64,000 nt of DNA from Bog-473 sp963788125 (GCA_963788125.1 CAWBFN010000001.1:682001-746000); one strand, 5' to 3'. Numbered from the stretch's first letter, positions 26,005 to 34,585 are shown. Numbers and translations: made by a program. The notes: generated by a model not told the origin, from the sequence alone.

Positions 26005-26934
26005 TTGATCGGCCCGTCAGGCACTCCCCAGGCGAATCCACAACTGCCAAATCTGCAGCCGAAGGAGCCAGGCGTCGATGAGTTCGTTATCCTACTGGGT
26101 GGAGCACAGCAAACGGCCCAGAGCGGGGGCCAGGCTCGGGCGTACATCACATTGCAGATCCTCCTCGTGGCGGCAGATCAGACGACCACTTGGTGGGCAG
26201 AATCTTACGAGCTCCCTGGCGCCGCCGACTCCTTGGCCGAACTCCGGGAGCTTTTGGATCAGGCCATTCTCGACATTTCGAGTGAAGTGGGAGAGTCGAT
26301 CGTGGTTGTCTCCGAACGCCTGGCAATAGACGCAGAAGAGCCTCTTGAAGTTGCCGATAGCCTGGATCGGGCCAGCGAAGCACCCGTTCCGGGTCCTTCG
26401 GACCAGCTCGTCGGGTATTGGTTTCGGTCTAGCCCAATGGAGATCACGTCCGCGATCCTGTGCGATTTTGCACAGGTCCGTGAGAACTTGCTCTTCGTTG
26501 CGTCGGGGGGAATCACCAGGATCTTCCATCCGGAGGGCGCTCCTTGGCCCCAGCCGATGAATCTCTATCTCGCTTTGGCCATCGTGGTTGGGCCGGATCA
26601 GATAGTCCATGAGATAAGGGTGAAGCTAAATCAGCAATCGACTGAGGAGCTCATGTGCCAGGCCGTCGGGGCGCTTCAACCAACGGGGTCGGTGGACTCG
26701 AAAAGGGTGAGGCCGCGACGTTTTCGATCGTCATTCCATTTGACCCCGGTTCCGCTGCCTGGGCTTGGGGCGTACGACATCCACGTTTCGGCAAACGGTC
26801 TCGCGTCTCGGATTCTGACGGTGTATGTCAAGAAGGCGCCCCCAGGGGTAAACTGCCAACGGATCCAAGAGCTACCTCGTCAACCACCAACTCCCAATCG
26901 CCAGCAGAGAAGTCATCCAAACCAGGGCATTTGA
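26005..26934 (+). CDS. DUF6941-like hypothetical protein
   Basis: 309 residues if started at TTG 26005, directly after the stop of the preceding remnant and in its frame; an in-frame ATG at 26437 would give about 165 residues. The part from that ATG (EITSAILCDFAQVRENLLFV, then ITRIFHPEGAPWPQPMNLYL and LALAIVVGPDQIVHEIRV) resembles DUF6941, an actinobacterial family of unknown function. The first 140 residues (ARAYITLQILLVAADQTTTW) are unassigned, and the last 50 are Pro/Arg/Gln-rich. No membrane segment is present. Lower G+C than core genes. It ends about 80 bp before the right repeat of the island. Confidence 0.5.
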   Translation: MIGPSGTPQANPQLPNLQPKEPGVDEFVILLGGAQQTAQSGGQARAYITLQILLVAADQTTTWWAESYELPGAADSLAELRELLDQAILDISSEVGESIVVVSERLAIDAEEPLEVADSLDRASEAPVPGPSDQLVGYWFRSSPMEITSAILCDFAQVRENLLFVASGGITRIFHPEGAPWPQPMNLYLALAIVVGPDQIVHEIRVKLNQQSTEELMCQAVGALQPTGSVDSKRVRPRRFRSSFHLTPVPLPGLGAYDIHVSANGLASRILTVYVKKAPPGVNCQRIQELPRQPPTPNRQQRSHPNQGI

Positions 26935-27012
26935 GCCGCGCTTAACTTGTTCCACTTCGGTGACGTTCGACCTGGTCGGATGGCCAGTTGAACAACGCTT
27001 ACGGTCCGATAC

Positions 27013-27055
27013 CTGGGGGTCAAGAGGTCCCGGGTTCAAATCCCGGCAGCCCGAC
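27013..27055 (+). repeat. Attachment-site-like direct repeat, right copy
   Basis: Exact 43-bp copy of 22253-22295 (anticodon loop, T arm and acceptor 3' strand of tRNA-Pro). The bases upstream do not rebuild the 5' half, so this is a partial tRNA copy and not a second gene. Confidence 0.9.
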
Positions 27056-27396
27056 TAGCTGTGGTTGACCCAGTTGGGTGGACCACGCGTACGAGAATCC
27101 GACCTGGGTGCTCGTGACATGGGGGCGAGAGTGGCTGCCCCTAATACGCAAGCACCACACCCTGAGCGCTGCTCAGTCCTCCATCTGTGTTCCAAGAGGC
27201 CGTGAGAGGAAGCCGGCGTGCCTCGACGTCTGTCAGGCCCCGAGCCTGAGTGACCCCAAACAGCTTCTGACGCGACGAAGGAAGGGCCGGAGCCCTTCCT
27301 TCGTCAACACCCCCACTGAGGTTGAGTATTACAGCCGGAGTGCCATCAGGTGACCTCCCGGTAGCGACGGAGCGCCGCGAGGCGTATTGTCGTGGG
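27056..27396. other. Non-coding stretch right of the island
   Basis: 341 bp with no convincing gene. The only strong structure is the hairpin at 27274-27305. A 91-codon frame across 27078-27353 runs through that hairpin and has no coding-like composition. Confidence 0.5.
27274..27305 (+). terminator. Perfect 14-bp hairpin with CGGA tetraloop
   Basis: GACGAAGGAAGGGC pairs perfectly with GCCCTTCCTTCGTC. The strength and short loop fit an intrinsic terminator or a structured RNA 3' end, but there is no T-run and no recognised gene directly upstream. Confidence 0.55.
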
Positions 27397-27603
27397 GTGC
27401 CTCAACCGGGCGACATTCTCGACACGTTCTTCATCGCACCGGACTGCTGCTTCCGGATTGTCTGGTCGGGCGAGCTACGAGCCAGCCACTGCGAGCAGCC
27501 TGCGGTCTGGAAAGGCCTCTTCACCGTCAAGGACAGGACGTACATGGTTTGGGCTTGTGAGGAGCACGGTGGAGACCTGGAGGAGGTAAGGCGCGTTCCT
27601 TAG
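27397..27603 (+). CDS. Small Cys/His/Trp-containing hypothetical protein
   Basis: 68 residues from GTG 27397, starting VPQPGDILDTFFIAPDCCFR. Cys and His residues are arranged as DCC, SHCEQPAVW and WACEEHGGDL, compatible with metal binding. It resembles other short Actinobacteria proteins with HC..PA.W.G and W.C..H motifs, but I cannot name a family. A 14-bp palindrome follows the stop. A longer in-frame start at 27322 lies close to the upstream hairpin and is less likely. Confidence 0.5.
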   Translation: MPQPGDILDTFFIAPDCCFRIVWSGELRASHCEQPAVWKGLFTVKDRTYMVWACEEHGGDLEEVRRVP

Positions 27604-27617
27604 CCGTCGCGCGACGG
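27604..27617. other. 14-bp perfect palindrome at a gene end
   Basis: CCGTCGCGCGACGG begins directly after the stop of the 27397-27603 gene. It could act as a short terminator stem or a protein-binding site. Confidence 0.35.
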
Positions 27618-28293
27618 AGCGGGCCATACCCAAGCAACGATTCCCTGGGCGGCACTCAGTGCCATCGCATCGCTGCGGGTATATCTCGAGGCAACCCGGC
27701 GAAGGAGTGACGCGAACCGCCCCCAAGACCGTAGAGAAGAGTCCGGGGGCAGTTCGGTCACCACCCTCCGAGGGGATAGTCCCAGCGGCATGTCGGCAAG
27801 GGGAGCGCCGAAGCGCTCCCCTTCCGACCCCCGACCAGGTCACCAAATCCCCGACAGGGTGGTCCTTTAACAGAGGGAGAGACCTCAGGGCGAATACATG
27901 CATCTGGGGCTACCCCGCCAACAATCCGCTTTGCGCCCACCAGCACCGCTGCGTGCGGCTCACAGCTCCACGCGTGTTTCCAGCCAGCGGCCTACCAGTA
28001 GCGCCCTCTCCACTCCACGGGAGCCATACGGTGCCGCGCCTGGCCTGAAGGGCTCTCCTACATGAACCGCTAGCACCGGCCCTCCCGGGCGAAGATTCCC
28101 TGCGCCACGGTGCACACGATCCCGAGCTGGTCGACGCCGCAGTAGATCGTACAAATGGCCATTGGGAGGGTAGACGGTCGTCGCACGTCCTCCGATCGGA
28201 TTGGAGTCACGAATCGGTTGCGGTCCGGTTGCCCCTTGTCGTTTTGGCGAGTTTTGCCGATGAGGGAAGCGCTGCGATGACTACCCTCACGCC
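27618..28293. other. Non-coding stretch with one strong hairpin
   Basis: About 680 bp with no gene I can support on either strand; frames of 60-140 codons exist but none has a start, composition or motif that suggests coding. It contains the hairpin at 27798-27823. Confidence 0.45.
27798..27823 (+). terminator. Perfect 11-bp hairpin with CGAA tetraloop
   Basis: AAGGGGAGCGC pairs with GCGCTCCCCTT around CGAA. It ends in TT, the closest of the local hairpins to a classical intrinsic terminator. No gene reads into it from the left that I can support. Confidence 0.5.
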
Positions 28294-28464
28294 ATGCCCG
28301 ACGCGCTCCCCGGCCTTGTCATCTGCCGTGTCTGCCTTCGCGCCGGCCCCAGCGTCGTTGAACTGTTCGCCTTCAATGATGAGGTCGAGGCCGAGGCGTT
28401 GAAAACTGGGTGGGCATTCCGCAATGGATGGATATGTCCGGAGTGCCTCGACGAGGAGCCATAA
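28294..28464 (+). CDS. Small zinc-ribbon protein
   Basis: 56 residues, ATG 28294 to TAA 28462-28464. CRVC near residue 11 and CPEC near residue 49 form two CxxC knuckles around an acidic helix (ELFAFNDEVEAEALKTGWAF), the pattern of a minimal zinc ribbon. A strong hairpin starts 3 nt after the stop and overlaps nothing else on this strand, which supports a complete transcription unit. No specific family is recognised. Confidence 0.6.
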   Translation: MPDALPGLVICRVCLRAGPSVVELFAFNDEVEAEALKTGWAFRNGWICPECLDEEP

Positions 28465-28974
28465 CAGGCTCCGAGGCGCCGTCGGCGCCTCGGAGCGTCA
28501 ACGGATTTCCGCAACGTGTCCCTGCAATAGACCGCCCGGGGAGGCCACAAAGCGGGGAGCGGGAATCGTGGCCTGACCTGCCCGAGGCCCAGGACGCATC
28601 GCTGTTGACGGGGTCCTCATGAAACTCCCGAACCTCACGAACGCGTCCGTCCTCAATGTGGAAGACAAGCACCGAATTCCGGTCGAGATCCTTGCCCTCC
28701 CGTTGAGCTTGGGCACGATGGAGCCCGGTCGTGTGCTGATCACCTCCGACCACGTCCTGCACAGCGATTTTGAAGGTGCCACCTGAGAGGGACATCGTGT
28801 CGCCGAAAAATCCGAAAATGGCATCACGGCCTTGCTTCGTCCCCGAGAGGGATCCGTTCCCGGGTACAAACCAGTGGCATCTTCCGCGAAAAGGTCGGTC
28901 AATGCCGCCATGTCCCCGGCGCTAAATGCCTCATAGCCTCGGCGCACCAAATCTGCGTTCTCTTTTGCTCCCAT
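28373..28974 (-). pseudogene. SnoaL/NTF2-like protein, frameshifted
   Basis: ATG 28974 follows AAAGGGG. The first 40 residues (NADLVRRGYEAFSAGDMAAL, then TDLFAEDAT) and a second block in the next frame (FFGDTMSLSGGTFKIAVQDV, NSVLVFHIEDGRVREVREFH) together make a standard SnoaL-like polyketide-cyclase/steroid-isomerase fold protein. One missing base near 28870-28878 (GCCAC-TGG, before TTTGTACCCGGG) joins them. After EDPVNSDASWA the frame runs on to 28373 with no family similarity, so the original C-terminus may be lost as well. It overlaps the convergent zinc-ribbon gene only in this doubtful tail. Confidence 0.6.
28468..28496 (+). terminator. Perfect 13-bp hairpin after the small zinc-ribbon gene
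   Basis: GCTCCGAGGCGCC pairs with GGCGCCTCGGAGC around a 3-nt GTC loop, directly downstream of the zinc-ribbon stop codon. It also lies close to the end of the convergent SnoaL-like remnant, so it could terminate both. Confidence 0.7.
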
Positions 28975-29253
28975 CTTCCGCCCCTTTCGTTGTTTGCCGT
29001 CACCCAATGAACCAACATCACCCCTCCCAAGGTGCAACAATCCGTTGCCACAGTCCATGGGGAACGACCGGTCGGCACGCTTCGGGGCTGGCCCGCAAGA
29101 CCTGAGCCATGCATGACGACCCACTTTCCGCTCGCGTTTTACCAGGCGGCCGGTTGGACAACGCCCCGGAAAGGAATAACAATTCTGAGGCGTAGCCCCA
29201 TGAGGTCAAAGCGAGAACCGGGGCAACAGGGGAACGATCGTGGAGAAGGAATC

Positions 29254-29868
29254 GTGAGGAAGATCACCGGACTGGCGGGTTCGCTTGCGCTGCTGGTCGC
29301 AATTGCTGGTGCGGTTCCCGCTGGCGCAGTTTCGAAAGCCCAGTTGAGAGCGAAGACCCTGTCGTTGTCCAACTTCCCAACGGGCTGGTCAGTGGACAAC
29401 TCGACCAGCGGCGGAGCGGTGACCCGACCTGCATGTCTCCAGGGATTCAATTCGTCGTTCAAGCACGAAGTGAAGGTGACGGCGGCTTATACGGACGGCA
29501 ACGTACCTTCCCTCCAGGAGACGCTCGAGTCAGGCCCGGGAATCGCCGCCCGTTACGCAGCGTTCAAGCGAAAGTTGGATGGCTGCAAGGAGATCAATCT
29601 CACGTCTGGCGGTCAGACCATCAGCGGGACGATTGGGGCGATGTCCTTCCCGCCGGTTGGATCTCGCTCCGGCGCGTGGGCCATGTCATTGACCACTCAA
29701 GGCGTCACTGTCGGGGTGGACCTGGTTCTGTTCCAAGCAGGGTCGATTATTGGCGACGTGGTCTACGAAGACCTCGGCACTCCCGCCACCGACGAGTTGC
29801 AAGCGTTCGTGACCGAGGCCATCAACAAGATCGAGGGCAAGGGGACGATCCCGCCACGCACTATTTGA
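29254..29868 (+). CDS. Secreted hypothetical protein
   Basis: 204 residues from GTG 29254, preceded by GAGAAGGA. Signal peptide KITGLAGSLALLVAIAGAVPAGAVS, cleaved near residue 25. The mature domain has two cysteines (RPACLQGF and LDGCKEIN) about 50 residues apart and alternates strands and helices up to FVTEAINKIEGKG. The pattern resembles extracellular sensor-like domains of actinobacterial lipoproteins and PknH-type receptors, but no family is certain. It stands alone in the lower-G+C accessory region. Confidence 0.7.
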   Translation: MRKITGLAGSLALLVAIAGAVPAGAVSKAQLRAKTLSLSNFPTGWSVDNSTSGGAVTRPACLQGFNSSFKHEVKVTAAYTDGNVPSLQETLESGPGIAARYAAFKRKLDGCKEINLTSGGQTISGTIGAMSFPPVGSRSGAWAMSLTTQGVTVGVDLVLFQAGSIIGDVVYEDLGTPATDELQAFVTEAINKIEGKGTIPPRTI

Positions 29869-29938
29869 TCGGCGGCCCTTACGCTCGAGAGTTCAACGAC
29901 GGCCACTAAGGCTCACAAAGGGAGGTTGTGGTCCCGGC

Positions 29939-30832
29939 CTACTGACAGCCGCCGTACTCGGAGACGGCAGCGGTCACAGATTTCGGATTGGACGGTGCTG
30001 TCGCCAATGCCCCCTCCTCGAGCCCAAGGGCGAAACGAATCGCACCGCATCCGTGTTCGTCGAGATGGACAGCGTCGGTATCGCCAACCCTGACTTGGAC
30101 CTGTCCATCGATGCAGCGCGTGACGTCCCACGCCTCGCAGGGCAGTGTCAGCATCCAGGACAGGCTGGCCGACGACACCGCCACTGCTGCTTGGTCGCTG
30201 TATCGCCAATGGCGAGAGTCCTGCGTGGCCAGACTTTCATAGAACGTTGCGATACCCGGAGACCCGTTGAACCCTCGGTTTTCCTGCTTCTGCGAGTCGT
30301 AACCGACGGGCACGGCCGGGTTCCTCGGAGGTGAAGCTTCGAAGTACACCGTAGCGCCTGCGCTCGTGGCTTTGTTGGCCATCTCGACAAGAGCGGGTTC
30401 ATAACTCGCCAGCAGCTGGGTGAGGTCATAGGGTTTGTTCGCGTCGACGCAGCCCGCAGAGGGCCCTGACAGACCGGGGTTCCCCGTAAACACGAAGGCG
30501 ACCACTGCCGGATGAACCTCATCGAAGACCTTCGCGAAGCTTTGGAACTTCCCGTCCGTTGGATCCGTGAATCCGTGGTTCCAATCGCACGGGGCGGTTC
30601 CAGGTCGAACGGCGTCGACGCTGACGGTGGTTCCCTCGGGTGCGAGGTGGATCAGTGCGTCGGCCGACTGCGCGGCGACACTGTCACCCACGACGAGAAG
30701 CGAGCTTGGTCGAAGAACGTGTGATTCGGAGCAGGAGGAAAGGAGAATCGCCAGAACCGCGACTGTGAGAAGTGGGGAAAGAAATGTTCGTCGATCAGCG
30801 GCCGTCGGCGCATTTTCGCTCAGCATCTTCAC
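29939..30832 (-). CDS. SGNH/GDSL-type hydrolase lipoprotein
   Basis: 297 residues. A long n-region leads to a hydrophobic segment and the lipobox LLSSC, so it is probably lipid-anchored outside the membrane. SGNH block I is LLVVGDSVAAQ (catalytic Ser), FTGNPG supplies the block III Asn, and DAVHLDEHGCGAIRFA is block V with the Asp-His pair. This subgroup is close to the SGNH domains that remove or transfer acyl groups on surface glycans. GTG start. Convergent with the secreted protein upstream of it. Confidence 0.85.
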   Translation of the reverse strand: MKMLSENAPTAADRRTFLSPLLTVAVLAILLSSCSESHVLRPSSLLVVGDSVAAQSADALIHLAPEGTTVSVDAVRPGTAPCDWNHGFTDPTDGKFQSFAKVFDEVHPAVVAFVFTGNPGLSGPSAGCVDANKPYDLTQLLASYEPALVEMANKATSAGATVYFEASPPRNPAVPVGYDSQKQENRGFNGSPGIATFYESLATQDSRHWRYSDQAAVAVSSASLSWMLTLPCEAWDVTRCIDGQVQVRVGDTDAVHLDEHGCGAIRFALGLEEGALATAPSNPKSVTAAVSEYGGCQ

Positions 30833-31057
30833 GTCCGTCCCGCGTACATCACTGACACATTAGGCAGGCCTGATGAGGTGGCCGGGACAATCACGCGTTA
30901 CGCTCCCACGCATGGGGCTATCCCTCGTGCACCACGATGACGGACTCAGCCCTCCTGGCGCGCACTTTGACGATACTGAGACGCGCGGAATTGACCGGGC
31001 GGTTCCTTCATCGACTTCTGGGTATACAAGCGATGTGAAACATGGGAGAACTGCACC

Positions 31058-31264
31058 ATGAGTAATGATCGAGGTTTCATGGACGAGGCGAACGAACCGC
31101 TAGGTGGAGCTCCTGATCCTGACGACGTAGGCAGTCGCGCTGAAGGAAGGCCTCCAGAAGAACAATCAAGCGATGATCCGACGGCGCAGGCAACCGCCAT
31201 CTTGCAAGAGTCCGAGGACCGGATCGCTGAGGGCGCAGACGACTCGGGTCCAGCCGATTCTTAG
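31058..31264 (+). CDS. Small acidic hydrophilic protein
   Basis: 68 residues, about one third Asp/Glu, with no Cys, Trp or hydrophobic core (EANEPLGGAPDPDDVGSRAE). Probably intrinsically disordered. ATG 31058; AUG-proximal AGAACTGC is a weak ribosome site. No family recognised. Confidence 0.5.
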   Translation: MSNDRGFMDEANEPLGGAPDPDDVGSRAEGRPPEEQSSDDPTAQATAILQESEDRIAEGADDSGPADS

Positions 31265-31546
31265 GTGATTCTTCGGTAGCTCACTACGTTGGCGGGCTTC
31301 GGCTGGGACGTCACCCCGCCACCAATGCGAGGTATGGCGATACTAATTTGGAGAGTTGGTGTCGTAGCATCAGGCTGAGCGATGCGGAGGCATGGCGACA
31401 TCGGCTACGGCGACGCGTGGTCTAACCTTACGCTGACCGTCAACGAAGGGAGCCAGGCTGGAGCGCAACACAACGACCCTCACATCGCGCGTACCGCGTG
31501 GTAGGGGGCGTCAAATACGTATCCGGCTGGCTCGAACAACTTCGCG

Positions 31547-33118
31547 ATGCTGAAACTGAAACGCTCGATTCTGTTCTGTGCACTGCTGTGCCCTGCGCTC
31601 ATCGTCGCAGCATGTGGACAGACCGCGCCCGAAAAATCACACACGACGGCGCGACCGCATCGTCATGTGAGCTCGACCACGACGACTGCCGTAGCCGCAC
31701 CACCCCAAGTACCCTCGACGACGACCTCGACGACGACCTCAACGCCCATCCCGGCCAAGAAGAATCCGGCACCTACACCTACGACGCGTCCTCAGCCACG
31801 GACGACGACGCCGACGACCGCCGCCTCGCCGTTTCCATTCGCCACCTTCATAAGTAGCAACCACCGCTACGTCCTCGACCAAAACGGTCACCCCTACATG
31901 ATCGTCGGTGACTCGGCACACTCGTTGTCCGTCGACCTGTCGACCACCCAGATGAATGCCTACTTCGCCGATCGTCAGGCCCATGGCTTCAATTCGGTTC
32001 TGGTGCAACTTATCTGCGGGCCGTACACCGGCAATCAGAACGCCAATAGCGCCAACTTCGCCACGTACGACGGAATCACCCCGTTCACCACGGATGGTGA
32101 CATTTCCACGCCCAACCCGGCCTACTTCAGCCGTATGCAAGCTATGGCCCAGCTAGCGGAGAGTCATGGCATCACGCTATTCCTGGACCCTGCCGACACT
32201 GGGCAGCTATTGGACACTTCGTCGTTCTTGGCCGATGACGGGTCAGCCAATGACTACAACTATGGCGTCTATCTTGGTAACACGTTCAAAGGTTTCCCGA
32301 ACATTGTGTGGCAGAGCGGCAATGACTACCAGCAATGGGGTCCTGCAAATGACGCCTATGTACTGAGCATTGCGCAGGGAATCCGCTCGGTTGATCCCAA
32401 GCAGTTGCAGACAGTGGAACTAAATTACAACACAAGCCTCTCCACCGATGATCCGCAGTGGGCTTCCTTTGCAAACCTCAACGCCGAATACGACTACTAC
32501 AGTCCGTATGCCGAGGTCCTCGCGGGCTATAACTTCAGCTCGCCGACGATGCCGGTCTTCGGTACCGAAAACGACTATGAGTTTGAGAATAATATTGGCA
32601 CCAACCCTGGCAGTACCCAGAACTTACGACTTCAGGAATACTGGACAATGACGAGCGGGGCGACGGGTCTGCTCTACGGTAACCACTACACGTGGAACGA
32701 CCCAAGTTGGGCCGATGAACAGAGCCATTTGGATACGCCGGGAGTTCAGCAATTACAGTACATGAGTAGCCTGTTCAAGAGCGTGGCGTGGTATAACTTG
32801 GTGCCGGATCAGGGGCATACCTTTGTAACGGCCGGTTACGGGAACTTCCAAAATCAGGGTACCGAGAGTTCTGACAACTACGTTACGGCAGCCATAACTG
32901 CCGACGGCACCTTGGGTATCGCCTACCTGCCGCAGTCCACAACCGTCACGGTCAATATGGCCGAACTACACGGCCCAATCACCGCGCGCTGGTACGACCC
33001 CACCACCGGCGCCTTCAGCGCTATCGGCGTTCTTCCCAACACGGGGACATACCAGTTCACCTCACCAGCCGACCACAGTGATGGAACGGATGATTGGGTG
33101 TTGGTACTGCAGGCATAG
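31547..33118 (+). CDS. Apiosidase-like (DUF4038) glycoside hydrolase lipoprotein
   Basis: 523 residues. Lipobox LIVAAC near residue 23, then a Thr/Pro-rich spacer (residues 30-95). The TIM-barrel begins FISSNHRYVLDQNGHPYMIVGDSAHSLSVDLS and includes HGFNSVLVQLI, HGITLFLDPAD, NIVWQSGNDY and PVFGTENDYEF, which match DUF4038/apiosidase-like GH140-type enzymes. The Asp in WQSGND and the Glu in GTENDYE are the likely catalytic acids. A C-terminal beta domain follows (LPQSTTVTVNM, ITARWYDPTTGAF). Role: trimming of plant or envelope glycans outside the cell. G+C is lower than core genes. Confidence 0.85.
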   Translation: MLKLKRSILFCALLCPALIVAACGQTAPEKSHTTARPHRHVSSTTTTAVAAPPQVPSTTTSTTTSTPIPAKKNPAPTPTTRPQPRTTTPTTAASPFPFATFISSNHRYVLDQNGHPYMIVGDSAHSLSVDLSTTQMNAYFADRQAHGFNSVLVQLICGPYTGNQNANSANFATYDGITPFTTDGDISTPNPAYFSRMQAMAQLAESHGITLFLDPADTGQLLDTSSFLADDGSANDYNYGVYLGNTFKGFPNIVWQSGNDYQQWGPANDAYVLSIAQGIRSVDPKQLQTVELNYNTSLSTDDPQWASFANLNAEYDYYSPYAEVLAGYNFSSPTMPVFGTENDYEFENNIGTNPGSTQNLRLQEYWTMTSGATGLLYGNHYTWNDPSWADEQSHLDTPGVQQLQYMSSLFKSVAWYNLVPDQGHTFVTAGYGNFQNQGTESSDNYVTAAITADGTLGIAYLPQSTTVTVNMAELHGPITARWYDPTTGAFSAIGVLPNTGTYQFTSPADHSDGTDDWVLVLQA

Positions 33119-33182
33119 CCGCATAGGTAATTTCGTGTCTGTGGGTACACCGCGACCAACGACGAAGGCTATCCTGCCGTAA

Positions 33183-33650
33183 GTGACGGTAGGAACTGAG
33201 ACCATCTCCCACTCGCTGGTGATCAACGCCTCAGCTGAGACGTTGTACGACATGGTGGCTGACGTCACTCGGATGGGTGCGTGGAGCAGGGCGTGTACCG
33301 GCGCGACATGGGACGAGGGATCCGGTCCGATGGCGACGGAGAACGCCTGGTTCACGGGCCACAATCTCATGGCCGGTCGCTCCTACGATACGCATTGTCA
33401 AATCACCGCCGCCGAGCGCCCGACGACCATTGCGTGGGTGCAGGGTGGTGCGCAGAAGGGAGTCGCCGAGTGGCGTTACCGCTTCACCCCGACTGACCTC
33501 GGGACTGAAGTGACAGAGTCATGGAGACTTCTCCGGCCCTTCCCCGCCGACCGTGTGAGCGATGACCAAATCACCACCATGCACCGGGCCTTTGACACAG
33601 GCATTCGAGAGACGCTTTTGCGGTTGAAGTCAGAGGTTGAGAACTCCTAG
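33183..33650 (+). CDS. SRPBCC-family (polyketide cyclase-like) protein
   Basis: 155 residues from GTG 33183. The START/SRPBCC pattern is complete: SHSLVINASAETLYDMVADV, WSRACTGATWDEGSG, TIAWVQGG and the long C-terminal helix MHRAFDTGIRETLLRLKSEV. These helix-grip proteins bind hydrophobic ligands; ligand and role are unknown. It lies 65 bp after the glycosidase and 65 bp before the aldo/keto reductase on the same strand. Confidence 0.85.
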   Translation: MTVGTETISHSLVINASAETLYDMVADVTRMGAWSRACTGATWDEGSGPMATENAWFTGHNLMAGRSYDTHCQITAAERPTTIAWVQGGAQKGVAEWRYRFTPTDLGTEVTESWRLLRPFPADRVSDDQITTMHRAFDTGIRETLLRLKSEVENS

Positions 33651-33715
33651 CGTCTCACACCTAAGGGCAGGTTGGTCGGCCCACAACGTGCGACTGCGAG
33701 CAAAGGACATCCTTC

Positions 33716-34585
33716 ATGGCAGACAAGACACTTCCTGGTGGTACGTTCGCCATGGCTGCAGATTTGACGGTCACTCGTATGGGGTACGGCGCGATGCAGC
33801 TGGCCGGTCCCGGTGTCTTCGGGCCTCCCCCGGACCGGGACGCCGCTGTCGCCGTGCTACGCGAAGTAATCGATCTGGGCATCACTCACATCGATACCAG
33901 TGACTACTACGGCCCCTACATCACCAACCAGATCATCAAGGAGGCTCTGCACCCCTACCCCGAGTCCCTGCACATCGTCACAAAGGTCGGCGCGTTGCGA
34001 GACGCTGAAGGCGGCTGGCCTCACGCACGCGCTCCCGAGCAGCTGCGCCAGGCCGTGTACGACAACCTCGAGCACCTCGGACTGGACGTGCTCGATGTCG
34101 TCAACCTGCGCCTCGGGGGACTCGACGGCCCGACCCCCGGCTCGGTCGTCGAGCCGTTCACCGCGCTCGCGCAACTGCAGCAGGAGGGAGTGATCAAGCA
34201 TCTTGGCATGAGTACCGTTTCAGCTGAGCAGATTTCCGAAGCACAGTCGATCGCCCCGATCGTCTGCGTGCAGAATTTTTACAATGTCGCCCATCGGGAC
34301 GATGACGAACTGATTGACACCCTCGCCGCACAGGGCATCGCCTACGTGCCCTACTTCCCGCTCGGCGGATTCACGCCACTGCAGTCCGGCACACTGGATG
34401 CGGTAGCCACCCGCCTCGGCACCACTCCGATGGCGGTCGCGCTGGCGTGGTTGTTGCAGCGCTCATCGAATATCCTGCTTATCCCCGGAACATCATCTGC
34501 CGAGCATCTGCGCGACAACGTCAGCGGCGCCGAACTGACCTTGTCCGAGGGCGACGTGGCTGAGTTGAATGGCATCGCCTCCTGA
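33716..34585 (+). CDS. Aldo/keto reductase (YdbC/PdxI-like)
   Basis: 289 residues of the (beta/alpha)8 AKR fold: GYGAMQLAG, HIDTSDYYGPY (Asp and Tyr of the catalytic tetrad), HIVTKVG (Lys), and C-terminal RSSNILLIPGTSSAEHLRDN for NADPH binding. The position that usually holds the catalytic His (DLYLIH) reads DVVNLR, as in the E. coli YdbC/PdxI group of pyridoxal reductases, so a B6-vitamer or similar small aldehyde is a reasonable guess. ATG 33716 is used; an in-frame ATG lies 11 codons later. Confidence 0.88.
   Translation: MADKTLPGGTFAMAADLTVTRMGYGAMQLAGPGVFGPPPDRDAAVAVLREVIDLGITHIDTSDYYGPYITNQIIKEALHPYPESLHIVTKVGALRDAEGGWPHARAPEQLRQAVYDNLEHLGLDVLDVVNLRLGGLDGPTPGSVVEPFTALAQLQQEGVIKHLGMSTVSAEQISEAQSIAPIVCVQNFYNVAHRDDDELIDTLAAQGIAYVPYFPLGGFTPLQSGTLDAVATRLGTTPMAVALAWLLQRSSNILLIPGTSSAEHLRDNVSGAELTLSEGDVAELNGIAS

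Larger units (their letters stand above)
22296..27055. mobile_element. tRNA-Pro-bounded genomic island without visible integrase
   Basis: 4.76 kb between the two 43-bp repeats. Contents are the secreted PQQ/repeat protein gene, an ORF lacking a start codon and a DUF6941-like gene. No tyrosine or serine recombinase, transposase or phage structural gene is visible in any frame, so it is either a remnant or a non-autonomous element moved by an integrase elsewhere. Base composition in the right half is lower than in the core genes on either side. Confidence 0.8.

Noticed and set aside
27013..27055. Second tRNA gene
   Set aside because: Only the 3' half is present; the upstream bases cannot form the acceptor 5' strand, D arm or anticodon 5' stem.
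27078..27353. A 91-codon forward frame next to the island's right repeat
   Set aside because: It begins just after the partial tRNA copy, runs through a perfect 14-bp hairpin and shows no coding composition.
27659..28048. A 129-codon forward frame
   Set aside because: It crosses a strong hairpin, has irregular composition with many Pro/Ser/Arg, and has no ribosome site or homology-like pattern.
31498..31857. Forward ORF overlapping the start of the apiosidase-like gene
   Set aside because: It is an alternative frame of the Thr/Pro-rich spacer of the glycosidase lipoprotein.
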